From: DATKJS01 sp964551995
GTDB lineage: Bacteria; Acidobacteriota; Aminicenantia; Aminicenantales; Saccharicenantaceae
Assembly: GCA_964551995.1 (NCBI GenBank)
Contig: CAZKFD010000005.1
Coordinates: 1-64,000, forward strand
Length of the DNA: 64,000 nucleotides
Direction of reading: 5' to 3'
Within the stretch, counting starts at the first letter, position 1; each line of letters begins with the position of its first letter. A program made the position numbers and the translations under genes. This document shows, piece after piece, positions 1 to 8,164 of the stretch. The notes below the pieces were generated by a model, which saw nothing but the letters and a program-made list of their open reading frames with translations, was not told the DNA's origin and did no database searches.

Positions 1-489
1 ATCGACCCCTTCTATCTGACCTGGAAGGCCAAGGAGGTCGACTACCAGACGAAGTTCATCGAGCTCGCCGGCGAGATCAACACCCTCATGCCCTATTATG
101 TCGTAGAGAAGACGATCGAGGCCCTGAACGAGCGGGGCAAACCCGTCAACAGCGCCAAGGTCCTCGTCCTGGGCGTCGCCTACAAGAAAGACATCGACGA
201 CCCCCGCGAATCTCCGTCCCTGAAGATCATCAGCCTGTTCCAGGCGAAGGGGGTCCGGGTCTCGTACAACGACCCCTTCATCCTGCGTGTCAAAGGGCAC
301 CGCGAATACCCGGACATGGACCTCCGGTCCGTGTCGCTGACCGCCGGCCGGCTGAGGCATGCCGACGCGGTCATCATCGCCACGGATCATTCCTCCTACG
401 ACTATGACTGGATTGTGAGGCACGCCGCGCTCGTCGTCGACACGCGGCACGCCGTCAAGAGCAAGAGGCGGAACGTCGTCCGGGCTTGA
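1..489 (+). CDS. Nucleotide-sugar dehydrogenase, C-terminal part (UDP-sugar 6-dehydrogenase family)
   Basis: The reading frame is open from the first base, so the 5' end lies outside the window; 162 residues remain. The fragment starts with IDPFYLTWKA, a motif of the central domain of UDP-GlcNAc/UDP-glucose 6-dehydrogenases (WbpA/WecC/TviB-like). It continues into the C-terminal UDP-binding domain, with LGVAYKKDIDDPRESPS at about residues 58-74. Family members oxidise the C6 hydroxyl of a nucleotide sugar to a uronate with two NAD+, feeding polysaccharide synthesis. Exact substrate cannot be told from this part. The gene converges on hypE with a 4-base gap. Confidence 0.9.
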   Translation: MDPFYLTWKAKEVDYQTKFIELAGEINTLMPYYVVEKTIEALNERGKPVNSAKVLVLGVAYKKDIDDPRESPSLKIISLFQAKGVRVSYNDPFILRVKGHREYPDMDLRSVSLTAGRLRHADAVIIATDHSSYDYDWIVRHAALVVDTRHAVKSKRRNVVRA

Positions 490-493
490 TTAT

Positions 494-1480
494 TTAGCAG
501 ATGCGGGGCAGGAGTTCGGAGGTCAGGGGCTCGAGGAGGCGCAGGCCCCCGGACACGGTCGCGAGAAGCAGCTCGCCGGGCCGGCCCACCTTGTCCTGGA
601 CCTCGCCGATGATGGCGGCGCGCCGCCCGAGCGGGTGTCTCCGGATCCGGCGGAGGAAGTCCTCAGCCTGCCGCCGCGGGGCGACGACAACCGCTTTTCC
701 TTCGCAGGCCATGTAGAGCGGGTCGATGCCCAGGAGTTCGCTCGCCCCGCGGACGGTCTTGGAGAGGGGGATGCGCCCCTCCTCAATGAGGACCGGGTAG
801 GGGAGGCGCTCGGCGAGCTCGAAGAGCACGGTGGCCAGCCCGCCGCGCGTAACGTCCCTCATCCAGAGGGCGCCCCTCTTCCAGAGAGGCAGCAGGAAGA
901 GAAGCGGGGCGCAGTCGCTCCGGACGCGCGACGTTATCCCGAAATCACCCCTCGCCATGAGCACCGCCAGGCTGTGGTCGCCGAGTGTCCCGCTCAGGAT
1001 GAGCTTGTCCCCGGGCCTGATGCGCGCCACGGCCGGGCGGCCGACCGATTTGCCCACGCCGGCCGTATTGATGAAAATCTTGTCTCCCTGGCCCTGAGGC
1101 ACGACCTTGGTGTCGCCGGTGACGATGCGGACACCGGCCCGCCGCGCCGCCGCCCGGATGGATTTGAGGACCTTTTCAAGGAGGTCCCATTCGAGACCCT
1201 CTTCGAGGATGAGAGCGAGGGACAGGTAGCGCGGAGCTGCGCCGGAGACGACAAGGTCGTTGACCGTGCCGTTGACCGCCAGGCGGCCGATGTCCCCGCC
1301 GGAGAAGAACAGGGGGTCCACGACGTAGCTGTCCGTGGTGAGAGCGATTCCTCCAGGCAGGAGCCCGGAGTCGGCCAGCTCGCTCAGGATGGGGTTTCCG
1401 AAGGTCGGCAGGACGTGCTCGGCGATGAAATCGCGCATGAGGCGCCCGCCGCCGCCGAGCTCGAGACTGATTCTCTTCAT
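494..1480 (-). CDS. hypE: Hydrogenase maturation protein HypE (carbamoyl dehydratase)
   Basis: 328 residues, normal for HypE. HypE accepts a carbamoyl group on its C-terminal cysteine and dehydrates it with ATP to a thiocyanate, the source of the CN ligands of the [NiFe] site. The protein ends in PRIC (325-328), the diagnostic carboxamidated tail. A glycine-rich N-terminus (GGGG at 9-12), TGDTKVV (121-127) and MRDVTRGGLA (207-216) match the PurM-like ATP-binding fold. Its start overlaps the hypD stop by 4 bases (ATGA), which implies translational coupling. It is the last gene of hypC-hypD-hypE. No hydrogenase structural gene, hypA, hypB or hypF is in the window. Confidence 0.97.
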   Translation of the reverse strand: MKRISLELGGGGRLMRDFIAEHVLPTFGNPILSELADSGLLPGGIALTTDSYVVDPLFFSGGDIGRLAVNGTVNDLVVSGAAPRYLSLALILEEGLEWDLLEKVLKSIRAAARRAGVRIVTGDTKVVPQGQGDKIFINTAGVGKSVGRPAVARIRPGDKLILSGTLGDHSLAVLMARGDFGITSRVRSDCAPLLFLLPLWKRGALWMRDVTRGGLATVLFELAERLPYPVLIEEGRIPLSKTVRGASELLGIDPLYMACEGKAVVVAPRRQAEDFLRRIRRHPLGRRAAIIGEVQDKVGRPGELLLATVSGGLRLLEPLTSELLPRIC

Positions 1481-2589
1481 GAGGCGCGCCCCCGGCCGCG
1501 GTTGAATTTGTGATGGATGAGGCAGCTGCCTTCATAGGAGACCATGCACGGACCGAAGGGAGACTCGGGCGTGCACCGGGTCGCGAACAACGGGCAGTCC
1601 TTCGGCCGGATCCGAGCCCGGAGGACCTCGCCGCAGCGGCAGCCCGGGAGGTCTTTTCCGGAATCGCGGATCCGGAGCCCGAACCTCGCCCGGGCGTCGA
1701 ATCGCGCATATCTCTTGCGGAACGTAAGCCCGCTCACAGGGATCTTTCCCAGCCCCCTCCACAGGGCGTCATAGGGCTCGAAGACCTCGCCCATGACCGC
1801 GCGGGCCCCCGGGTTCCCTTCCGTGCGCACGGCGCGGGTATATTCCAGGGCCACGCGCGGCTTCCTCTCGGCGTTCTGCCCGAGGACGGACCGGACGGCC
1901 AGCAGGATGTCTCCAGGTTCGAATCCGGCCACCGCCCCGGCCACTCCGAACTCCTCGGCGATGAACTCGTAAGGTTGAAGGCCGATGACGGCGCTCACGT
2001 GCCCGGGATAGATAAATCCGGAGATGGCCGCGTCACCGGATTCGAGGAGGGCCCGCAGCGCGGGCGGTATCAGCCAGAGGGCCGGAAGTACCGAGAAATT
2101 TCGGAGGCCCTCCGCGGCGGCCCTTTTCACGGTCAAGGCAATGGCCGGGATCGTCGTCTCGAAGCCGGCGCCGAAGAAGACCGCTTCCCGGGAGGGGTTT
2201 CCCCTGGCCTCCTCGAGAGCTTCCTCGGGCGAATAGACGATACGCGAGCGCGAATTCCGGGCTGCTACGGCCGTTTGGAGAGAGCCTTTCCGGGTCGGGA
2301 CCCGGGTCATATCGCCGAACGTGGCCAGGATCAGGCCTTCTCGGCCGGCCAGCAGGGCGATGGCCGCCTCGTGGATCGCTCCGGGAGTGATGCACACGGG
2401 GCAGCCGGGGCCGGAGATCATCTCGACGCCCGCCTCAGCCAGCAGGGGCGTGAGGCCGTAGCGGAACAGAGCCATCGTATGGGTGCCGCAGACCTCCATG
2501 ATCCGGAGCGGGCGGACCAAGGGCCGGGCCAGATTCGTGATATCCCGGAGAAGGGTGCGGATGGCCTTGGCGTCCCTGAGCTCTTTCAT
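1477..2589 (-). CDS. hypD: Hydrogenase maturation protein HypD
   Basis: 370 residues, the usual HypD size. HypD is the [4Fe-4S] scaffold that, with HypC, assembles the Fe(CN)2CO unit of [NiFe] hydrogenases. Visible signatures are CGTHT (34-38), GPGCPVC (C63 and C66) and a cysteine-rich C-terminus with several Cys after CRCGE, where the cluster is held. The frame is open further upstream, but that extension only mirrors hypC in another frame. The ATG at 2589 lies 2 bases after the hypC stop and begins the conserved MKELRD segment, so it is preferred. Confidence 0.96.
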   Translation of the reverse strand: MKELRDAKAIRTLLRDITNLARPLVRPLRIMEVCGTHTMALFRYGLTPLLAEAGVEMISGPGCPVCITPGAIHEAAIALLAGREGLILATFGDMTRVPTRKGSLQTAVAARNSRSRIVYSPEEALEEARGNPSREAVFFGAGFETTIPAIALTVKRAAAEGLRNFSVLPALWLIPPALRALLESGDAAISGFIYPGHVSAVIGLQPYEFIAEEFGVAGAVAGFEPGDILLAVRSVLGQNAERKPRVALEYTRAVRTEGNPGARAVMGEVFEPYDALWRGLGKIPVSGLTFRKRYARFDARARFGLRIRDSGKDLPGCRCGEVLRARIRPKDCPLFATRCTPESPFGPCMVSYEGSCLIHHKFNRGRGRAS

Positions 2590-2591
2590 GA

Positions 2592-2813
2592 TCAGGAGGA
2601 CTTGGCCATCTCCCGGAAGAGCCGGAGCGTCCTGCGGGCCTCCTTCCTGTCCAGAAGGGAAATGGCGAATCCGGCGTGGATGATCACCCAGTCGCCGACC
2701 TTGGCTTCGGGGAGAAGAGTGAAATTGGTCTTGACCTCGTTGCCGAGGTAATCGACGATCCCCAGGCCCGATGCCTCGACCCGGGTGATTTTGGCGGGGA
2801 CGGCCAGGCACAT
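2592..2813 (-). CDS. hypC: Hydrogenase maturation chaperone HypC
   Basis: 73 residues beginning MCLAVP, the universal HypC/HybG start whose Cys2 binds the iron centre during [NiFe] cofactor assembly. HypC shuttles the Fe(CN)2CO unit between HypD and the hydrogenase large-subunit precursor. A purine-rich AAAGGAAAG lies upstream of the ATG. It is the first gene of hypC-hypD-hypE and is divergent from uppS. Of the three, only HypC is commonly duplicated in genomes, so the hydrogenase partner cannot be named. Confidence 0.96.
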   Translation of the reverse strand: MCLAVPAKITRVEASGLGIVDYLGNEVKTNFTLLPEAKVGDWVIIHAGFAISLLDRKEARRTLRLFREMAKSS

Positions 2814-2834
2814 CGTTCGCTCGCTTTCCTTTCT

Positions 2835-2863
2835 AATCTACCAGAACCGGGCGGCCCGGTCCA
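2835..2863 (-). promoter_or_regulatory. Possible promoter of hypCDE
   Basis: On the minus strand TGGACC (2863-2858), a 17-base spacer and TAGATT (2840-2835). A TG one base upstream of the -10 makes it an extended -10 element. It overlaps a GC palindrome around 2846-2860 that could be an operator. Moderate match only. Confidence 0.4.
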
Positions 2864-2878
2864 GACCGGGCGGCGCGT

Positions 2879-2907
2879 TTATTTTCCCCGGCACCCCATG
2901 ATATAAT
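2879..2907 (+). promoter_or_regulatory. Promoter of the uppS operon, probably leaderless
   Basis: A perfect -10 TATAAT (2902-2907) lies only 8 bases before the uppS ATG; the -35 (TTATTT at 17-base spacing) is weak. The expected transcription start (about 2914) coincides almost exactly with the start codon, so the mRNA would have essentially no leader. Confidence 0.5.
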
Positions 2908-2915
2908 GGACAACC

Positions 2916-3701
2916 ATGTGGCAGAATCTTGACGGCTACATCCAGCCCGGAAGCGAGGAGGAAGCTCTCGTCCGCCAGATCGATTTCTCCCGGCTGCCGC
3001 GCCACGTGGCGGTCATCATGGACGGCAACGGGCGCTGGGCCGCCCGGAGGTCGCTTCCCCGGATCGAGGGTCATAAGGCCGGCTCCGAGTCGGTCCGGGA
3101 GATCGTCGAGGCCAGCGCCCGTCTGGGTATCGGCTTCCTCACTCTCTACGCCTTTTCCAGCGAGAACTGGAAGAGGCCCCGCTTCGAGGTCAGCCGTCTC
3201 TGGCAGCTTCTGCGGGATTTTCTGAAGCAGCAGGATGAGACCCTCATGGAGAACGACCTCCGCCTGACGGCCATCGGGGAACGGAGCGCCATTCCCAGGA
3301 TGGCCCGGCTGGAGCTTGAGCGCGTGGAGAAGAAGACCGCTGCGAACCGCCGCATGACGCTCGTCCTGGCCCTGAACTACGGCGGCCGGGCGGAGATCGT
3401 CAAAGCCGCGCGGAGGATTCTCCGCGAGGGCCAAGTCCGGCCGGCGGACCTCGACGAGGAGGCCTTTTCCCGCCACCTGGACACGGCCCTGATCCCCGAT
3501 CCTGACCTCCTCATCCGGACGAGCGGCGAGATCAGGATCTCCAATTTTCTCCTCTGGCAGATCGCCTACGCGGAGATCTGGATCACGCCGGTCCTATGGC
3601 CGGATTTCCGCCGGAAGGACCTGTTCCGTGCCGTCGCGGATTACCAGAAGCGCGATCGGCGGTTCGGGGACGTTCCCGAGCGTCACGACGAACGGGCCTG
3701 A
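2916..3701 (+). CDS. uppS: Isoprenyl (undecaprenyl diphosphate) transferase
   Basis: 261 residues. Cis-prenyltransferase that condenses isopentenyl diphosphate onto farnesyl diphosphate to make undecaprenyl diphosphate, the lipid carrier for peptidoglycan and O-antigen synthesis. The catalytic motif MDGNGR (35-40, Asp36), the YAFSSENW segment and the C-terminal LLIRTSGE motif are present. The roughly 30-residue N-terminal extension before the first motif is within the family range. First gene of uppS-cdsA-dxr-rseP-ispG. No Shine-Dalgarno precedes the ATG; a TATAAT box sits there instead. No in-frame start downstream would keep the catalytic motif with normal spacing. Confidence 0.96.
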   Translation: MWQNLDGYIQPGSEEEALVRQIDFSRLPRHVAVIMDGNGRWAARRSLPRIEGHKAGSESVREIVEASARLGIGFLTLYAFSSENWKRPRFEVSRLWQLLRDFLKQQDETLMENDLRLTAIGERSAIPRMARLELERVEKKTAANRRMTLVLALNYGGRAEIVKAARRILREGQVRPADLDEEAFSRHLDTALIPDPDLLIRTSGEIRISNFLLWQIAYAEIWITPVLWPDFRRKDLFRAVADYQKRDRRFGDVPERHDERA

Positions 3702-3754
3702 CTCCCGGAGTCGGCCGGTTCCGCGGATACATCATCGGAGAGTTCGGAGAGGAC

Positions 3755-4561
3755 ATGAGCCTTCGGAAACGCTTGCCCACTGCGATCGTCCTGATCGGCA
3801 GTCTTTTCGTCGTCATCCAATACGCGCCCCGGACCGTTCTCTTCATCTTCCTCCAGGCGTTCATCGTCGCCGCTCTGGCCGAGTTTTATAAGCTGGCGGA
3901 CCGCAAGGGCCTGCGGCCGCAGAAGATCCTCGGGATCGCCCTGGCCCTGGTCGTGAGCATGTCCTTCTACTTTCCCGATTTTCCCCTGGAGGTCGCCCTT
4001 TTCGGCGGGCTCCTCGTCGCCGCCGTGTATTTCGTGATTGATATCAACGGCCAGGAGAAACTGGAGTTCTTCCCGGCCTCGTTCGCCATCACCCTCCTGG
4101 GGACGGTTTACATCAGTTTCCCCTTCAATTTTCTCTATAAGATCCGGCTCGAGGACGGGCCGTTCTTCCTGTATTTCCTCTTCTCGGTGGTCTTCCTGGG
4201 CGACACCGGAGCGTATTTCATCGGCAAGCCCTTCGGCCGGAGGAAGATGACCCCCGTGGCCAGTCCCAACAAGACCTGGGAGGGGAGCGTCGGCGGCATC
4301 CTGTTCGCCGTCGGCGGGGCCATCCTGGCCCGGGAAGTCCTGCTGACGTCCATCCCTCTGTGGCGGGCGGTTCTCTGCGGCGCCGTCGTCCATGCGGTGG
4401 CCCAGGTCAGCGACCCTCTCGAATCGCTGTTCAAGCGGGCCGTGGGCGTCAAGGACTCCTCCAACGCCCTGCCCGGGCACGGCGGCTTCCTCGACCGCAT
4501 CGACAGCCTGATCCTGGCCAGTCCCCTGTTCTATTTCATCGTCCGATATTTCTGGAGATAG
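3755..4561 (+). CDS. cdsA: Phosphatidate cytidylyltransferase
   Basis: 268 residues. Integral membrane enzyme making CDP-diacylglycerol from phosphatidic acid and CTP, the branch point of phospholipid synthesis. There are several hydrophobic helices (AIVLIGSLFVVIQ near the N-terminus and more through the chain). The CDS signature lies in the C-terminal half: GDTGAYFIGKPFGRRKM, SPNKTWEGSVGG and HGGFLDRIDSL. The ATG at 3755 is chosen because it follows GGAGAGGA and begins the conserved sequence; the frame is open upstream into uppS. It lies 53 bases after uppS in the same operon. Confidence 0.96.
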   Translation: MSLRKRLPTAIVLIGSLFVVIQYAPRTVLFIFLQAFIVAALAEFYKLADRKGLRPQKILGIALALVVSMSFYFPDFPLEVALFGGLLVAAVYFVIDINGQEKLEFFPASFAITLLGTVYISFPFNFLYKIRLEDGPFFLYFLFSVVFLGDTGAYFIGKPFGRRKMTPVASPNKTWEGSVGGILFAVGGAILAREVLLTSIPLWRAVLCGAVVHAVAQVSDPLESLFKRAVGVKDSSNALPGHGGFLDRIDSLILASPLFYFIVRYFWR

Positions 4562-4574
4562 GGACGACGGAGCG

Positions 4575-5732
4575 ATGACTCGAACGGTCGCCATCCTCGG
4601 CTCGACGGGTTCCATCGGGACTAGCGCTCTGGATGTCATCGGCTGGATGGGTGACCGATTCCGGGTGGCGGCCCTGGCGGCCGGGTCGAACATGTCCCTC
4701 CTTTCCGAGCAGATCGAAAGGTTCAGGCCCGCCCTCGTTTCCGTTAAGACAAAGAAGCATGCGGAGGCCCTCCGTCCTCTCGCCCGGCGGCTGGGGATCC
4801 GTCTCGCCCACGGGCCGGAAGGGGCGGAGGCCGTGGCGGTTGAGTCGGGCGCAGACATCGTCGTCTCCGCCATCACCGGGATCGAGGGCTTCCGGCCCAC
4901 GATGGCCGCCGTCCGGGCCGGCCAGCGCATCGCCCTGGCCAACAAGGAGTCCATGGTCGTCGGCGGAGAGCTTCTCCGCCGGGAGGCCGCCCGCTCCGGC
5001 TCCCGGATCATCCCCGTTGACAGCGAGCACAGCGGCGTCTTCCAGTGCCTGGCCAAGGAGAAGAAGACCCGGGTTCGGAGGGTTATCCTGACGGCCTCCG
5101 GGGGGCCGTTTCTCCGGACGCCGGTGCGCCTCGTCCGGCGCGCGGGCCTGGACGAAGTCCTCAATCACCCCACCTGGAGCATGGGGCGGAAGGTGACGGT
5201 CGACTCGGCCACGCTCATGAACAAGGGTCTGGAGCTCATCGAGGCCCGCTGGCTTTTCGGCCTGGAGCCGTCCCGGCTGGATGTTCTCGTCCACCCCCAA
5301 AGCATCGTCCACTCTCTCGTCGAGATGGAAGACGGCTCTGTCCTGGCCCAGATGAGCGTCACCGACATGAGGGTCCCCATCCAGTACGCCCTGACCTTCC
5401 CCGACCGGGTGTCTTCGCCGCTCGCGCCCCTCCGCCTGTCCGCAGTGCGTCGTCTGGAGTTCTTCGGCGTGGACGAGCGCCGGTACCCCCTCTTCGTCCT
5501 GGCCCGCCAGGCCCTGGACCGCGGGGGCTCGCTCCCCGTCGCGCTCAACGCGGCGAACGAAATCGCCGTCGCCGCGTTCCTCGAAGGGAAGCTCCGCTTC
5601 GCGGATCTCCCCGGGATCGTCCGGGGTGTCATGGACAGGCACGCGGCCACGGCGGTGGATTCGGTCGAATCGCTCTTCGAAATTGACCGGGAGGCCCGCG
5701 CGGCGGCCCGACAGCTGCTCAAGCAAAGGTAG
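4575..5732 (+). CDS. dxr: 1-deoxy-D-xylulose 5-phosphate reductoisomerase
   Basis: 385 residues. Second step of the MEP isoprenoid pathway: NADPH-dependent conversion of DXP to 2-C-methyl-D-erythritol 4-phosphate. Motifs seen: the nucleotide-binding GSTGSIG (9-15), NKESMVVGG, the metal/substrate motif PVDSEHSG and a NKGLELIEA segment, in the usual order. It starts 13 bases after cdsA. The gene set around it (uppS, ispG) places isoprenoid precursor synthesis and its use in one transcript. Confidence 0.97.
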   Translation: MTRTVAILGSTGSIGTSALDVIGWMGDRFRVAALAAGSNMSLLSEQIERFRPALVSVKTKKHAEALRPLARRLGIRLAHGPEGAEAVAVESGADIVVSAITGIEGFRPTMAAVRAGQRIALANKESMVVGGELLRREAARSGSRIIPVDSEHSGVFQCLAKEKKTRVRRVILTASGGPFLRTPVRLVRRAGLDEVLNHPTWSMGRKVTVDSATLMNKGLELIEARWLFGLEPSRLDVLVHPQSIVHSLVEMEDGSVLAQMSVTDMRVPIQYALTFPDRVSSPLAPLRLSAVRRLEFFGVDERRYPLFVLARQALDRGGSLPVALNAANEIAVAAFLEGKLRFADLPGIVRGVMDRHAATAVDSVESLFEIDREARAAARQLLKQR

Positions 5733-5736
5733 GACC

Positions 5737-7068
5737 ATGGGAACAATCTTAGGCACCATCCTGGCGTTCGTCATCGTTTTCGGCATCCTCGTCTTCGTCC
5801 ACGAATTCGGCCATTTCTTCATGGCCAAGCTTGTCGGCATCCGCGTGGAGACGTTCTCGTTCGGGTACGGGAAGAGGCTCTTCGGATTCACGAAAGGGGA
5901 GACCGATTACCGCGTCAGCCTCATCCCGATGGGGGGCTACGTCAAGCTCCTGGGCGAAGGGATGTTCGAGCCCGGCCGGCCCATCGCCTCCGACGACATG
6001 ATGGCCAAGAACCGCGGCCAGCGTCTGCTCGTCATGGCCATGGGCTCCGTCATGAACATCGTCTTGGCCGTCGTCCTCGTCGCCGTCATTAACATCGTCG
6101 GCGCGCCCACGGCCGTGTACCAGGACGAAAAGCCGGTTATCGGCTGGATCGATAAAGACTCCCCGGCCGCCCGCGCCGACCTCCGCATCGGGGACGAGAT
6201 CGCCCGCATCAACGGCCGGCCGGTGAAGACCTGGAGTGACGTCGAGCTCGCCGTCGGGGCCAGGCCCGACAAACAGATCCGGGTCGACGTCGTAAGGGAC
6301 GGCGAGACGATCCCCGTCGAACTCAGGACCGAATCCGTGACGCGCTACTCGTTCGGGTACGCGGGCTTCCGGGCGAGGATCCTGACCCAAATCCAGATGG
6401 TCAAGCCGAACTCCCCGGCCGAGAAGGCCGGGCTCCGGCCCGGCGACGTCATCCTCGAGATCGACGGCCAGCCCGTGTTCTTCTACCAGCTGACCCAGGT
6501 CCTCGAAAGAAGCCCGGGCAAGGCCCTCGGTTTCACGGTCGAGCGTGGCGGCCGGGACGTAACCCTGACGGTCACACCGCGCCTCGAGGGCGGCGTGGGA
6601 AAGATCGGCATCGCTCAGATCCCCCAGTCCGTCCTCAAGAGATACGGGCTTCCGGGGGCTCTCGGCCAGAGCATCCGGGAGAACGCGCAGAACGCCTTCC
6701 TGATCGTCCGTTTCATCCGGGACCTGTTCGTCGGAGAGGCCTCCGTGAAGCAGATCGCGGGACCGATCGAGATCGCCGATTTCTCTTACACCGCCCTGCG
6801 TCTGGGCTTCATGGCGCTGATGAGCTGGATCGCCATCATCAGCCTCCAGCTCGGCATTCTCAACCTGCTGCCGATCCCCGTCTTCGACGGCGGCCAGATC
6901 TTCGTCCTCCTCATCGAGACGGTCTTCCGCCGCGACCTCGGCCCGAAGGCCCGCAACATCTGGATGCAGATCGGCTTTGTGATCTTCGTCTTCCTGCTCG
7001 GCTTCATCATCCTCAACGATATCGTCAAGGGCCTTCCCCACGGGTGGGGGAGCGTTCTGCCGTTCTGA
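5737..7068 (+). CDS. rseP: RIP metalloprotease RseP (site-2 protease)
   Basis: 443 residues. Membrane zinc protease that cleaves transmembrane anti-sigma factors and leftover signal peptides. HEFGH at 22-26 gives the zinc ligands in the first transmembrane helix. Two PDZ domains follow (about 125-200 and 210-290, with the carboxylate-binding-like loop VKPNSPAEKAGLRPGD). LLPIPVFDGGQ near the C-terminus supplies the third zinc ligand (Asp). The start at 5737 lies 4 bases after dxr and follows AAAGGTAGGA. A possible client is the transmembrane anti-sigma factor at 46234, though this is only inference. Confidence 0.96.
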   Translation: MGTILGTILAFVIVFGILVFVHEFGHFFMAKLVGIRVETFSFGYGKRLFGFTKGETDYRVSLIPMGGYVKLLGEGMFEPGRPIASDDMMAKNRGQRLLVMAMGSVMNIVLAVVLVAVINIVGAPTAVYQDEKPVIGWIDKDSPAARADLRIGDEIARINGRPVKTWSDVELAVGARPDKQIRVDVVRDGETIPVELRTESVTRYSFGYAGFRARILTQIQMVKPNSPAEKAGLRPGDVILEIDGQPVFFYQLTQVLERSPGKALGFTVERGGRDVTLTVTPRLEGGVGKIGIAQIPQSVLKRYGLPGALGQSIRENAQNAFLIVRFIRDLFVGEASVKQIAGPIEIADFSYTALRLGFMALMSWIAIISLQLGILNLLPIPVFDGGQIFVLLIETVFRRDLGPKARNIWMQIGFVIFVFLLGFIILNDIVKGLPHGWGSVLPF

Positions 7069-7080
7069 GGGGAGAAGGCG

Positions 7081-8157
7081 ATGCTGCCGCGCCGCGCGAC
7101 ACGCCAGATCCTGATCGGGCCCGTGGCCGTTGGGGGCGGCGCCCCGATCGTCGTCCAGTCGATGACCAAGACGGAAACCCGCGACGTCATGGCCACGGCC
7201 GCGCAGGCGCGGCGCCTGGAACGGGCCGGGGCGGAAATCGTCCGGCTGGCCGTCCCCGACCTCGCGGCGGCGCGGGCGCTGCGCGAGATCAAGAAGCGGG
7301 TGCGGGTCCCGCTCATCGCCGACGTCCACTTTGACCACCGGCTGGCCCTGGCCGCGCTCGAGGCCGGCGCGGACGCCCTCCGGATCAACCCGGGCAATAT
7401 CGGCTCCCGGGAGAAGGTGAGGGAAGTGGCCCGGGCCGCCGGGGACCGCCGCGTGCCGATCCGCATCGGGGTCAATTCCGGGTCCCTCGAAAAGGACCTT
7501 TTGGCCAGGTTCGGCGGCGTGACGCCCGAGGCCATGGCGGAGAGCGCCCTGCGTCACGTCCGCATCCTCGAGGACTGCGGCTTCTTCCTCATCAAGATCT
7601 CTCTCAAGGCTTCCGACATCCTCCGGACCTTGGCAGCATACCGGCTCCTCGCCCGCAAGGTCGACTATCCCTTCCATGCCGGCATCACCGAGGCGGGCCG
7701 GCTGCTGGCCGGGAGCATCAAATCCGCCGCCGGGCTGGCGCTGCTTCTTGCCGAGGGCCTGGCCGATACGGTCCGCGTTTCCCTCACGGCCCCGCCCGAG
7801 CGTGAGGTCTTCGCGGCCTACGAAATCCTCCGGAGCCTGGGCCTGCGGTCGCGGGGAGTGAACCTGGTATCCTGCCCGACGTGCGGCCGGACGGAGGTCG
7901 ACCTCATGGCCATCTCGGCCCGCGTCGAAAGGGCCGTGAGCGGGATCCGGGGGCCGCTGACCGTGGCCGTGATGGGCTGCACGGTCAACGGGCCGGGCGA
8001 GGCCAAAGAGGCCGATATCGGCCTGGCCTGCGGACGGGGGACCGGGGTCATCTTCAAGAGGGGGCGTCTGCTGAGAAAGGTCCGGGGGAAGAGGATGGTC
8101 GAGGTCTTCCTGGCCGAAGTCAGGAAGCTCGCCGCCGGGACGGCGAAGGAGACATAA
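7081..8157 (+). CDS. ispG: 4-hydroxy-3-methylbut-2-enyl diphosphate synthase
   Basis: 358 residues. IspG (GcpE) reduces ME-cPP to HMBPP using a [4Fe-4S] cluster, the penultimate MEP-pathway step. The TIM-barrel part holds the family segments VVQSMTKTETRD and LRINPGNIG. The cluster cysteines are in SCPTCGR and MGCTVNGPGE near the C-terminus. GGGGAGAAGGCG precedes the ATG, 12 bases after rseP. Size matches the short bacterial form without the extra middle domain. Confidence 0.97.
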   Translation: MLPRRATRQILIGPVAVGGGAPIVVQSMTKTETRDVMATAAQARRLERAGAEIVRLAVPDLAAARALREIKKRVRVPLIADVHFDHRLALAALEAGADALRINPGNIGSREKVREVARAAGDRRVPIRIGVNSGSLEKDLLARFGGVTPEAMAESALRHVRILEDCGFFLIKISLKASDILRTLAAYRLLARKVDYPFHAGITEAGRLLAGSIKSAAGLALLLAEGLADTVRVSLTAPPEREVFAAYEILRSLGLRSRGVNLVSCPTCGRTEVDLMAISARVERAVSGIRGPLTVAVMGCTVNGPGEAKEADIGLACGRGTGVIFKRGRLLRKVRGKRMVEVFLAEVRKLAAGTAKET

Positions 8158-8164
8158 GGTTCCG

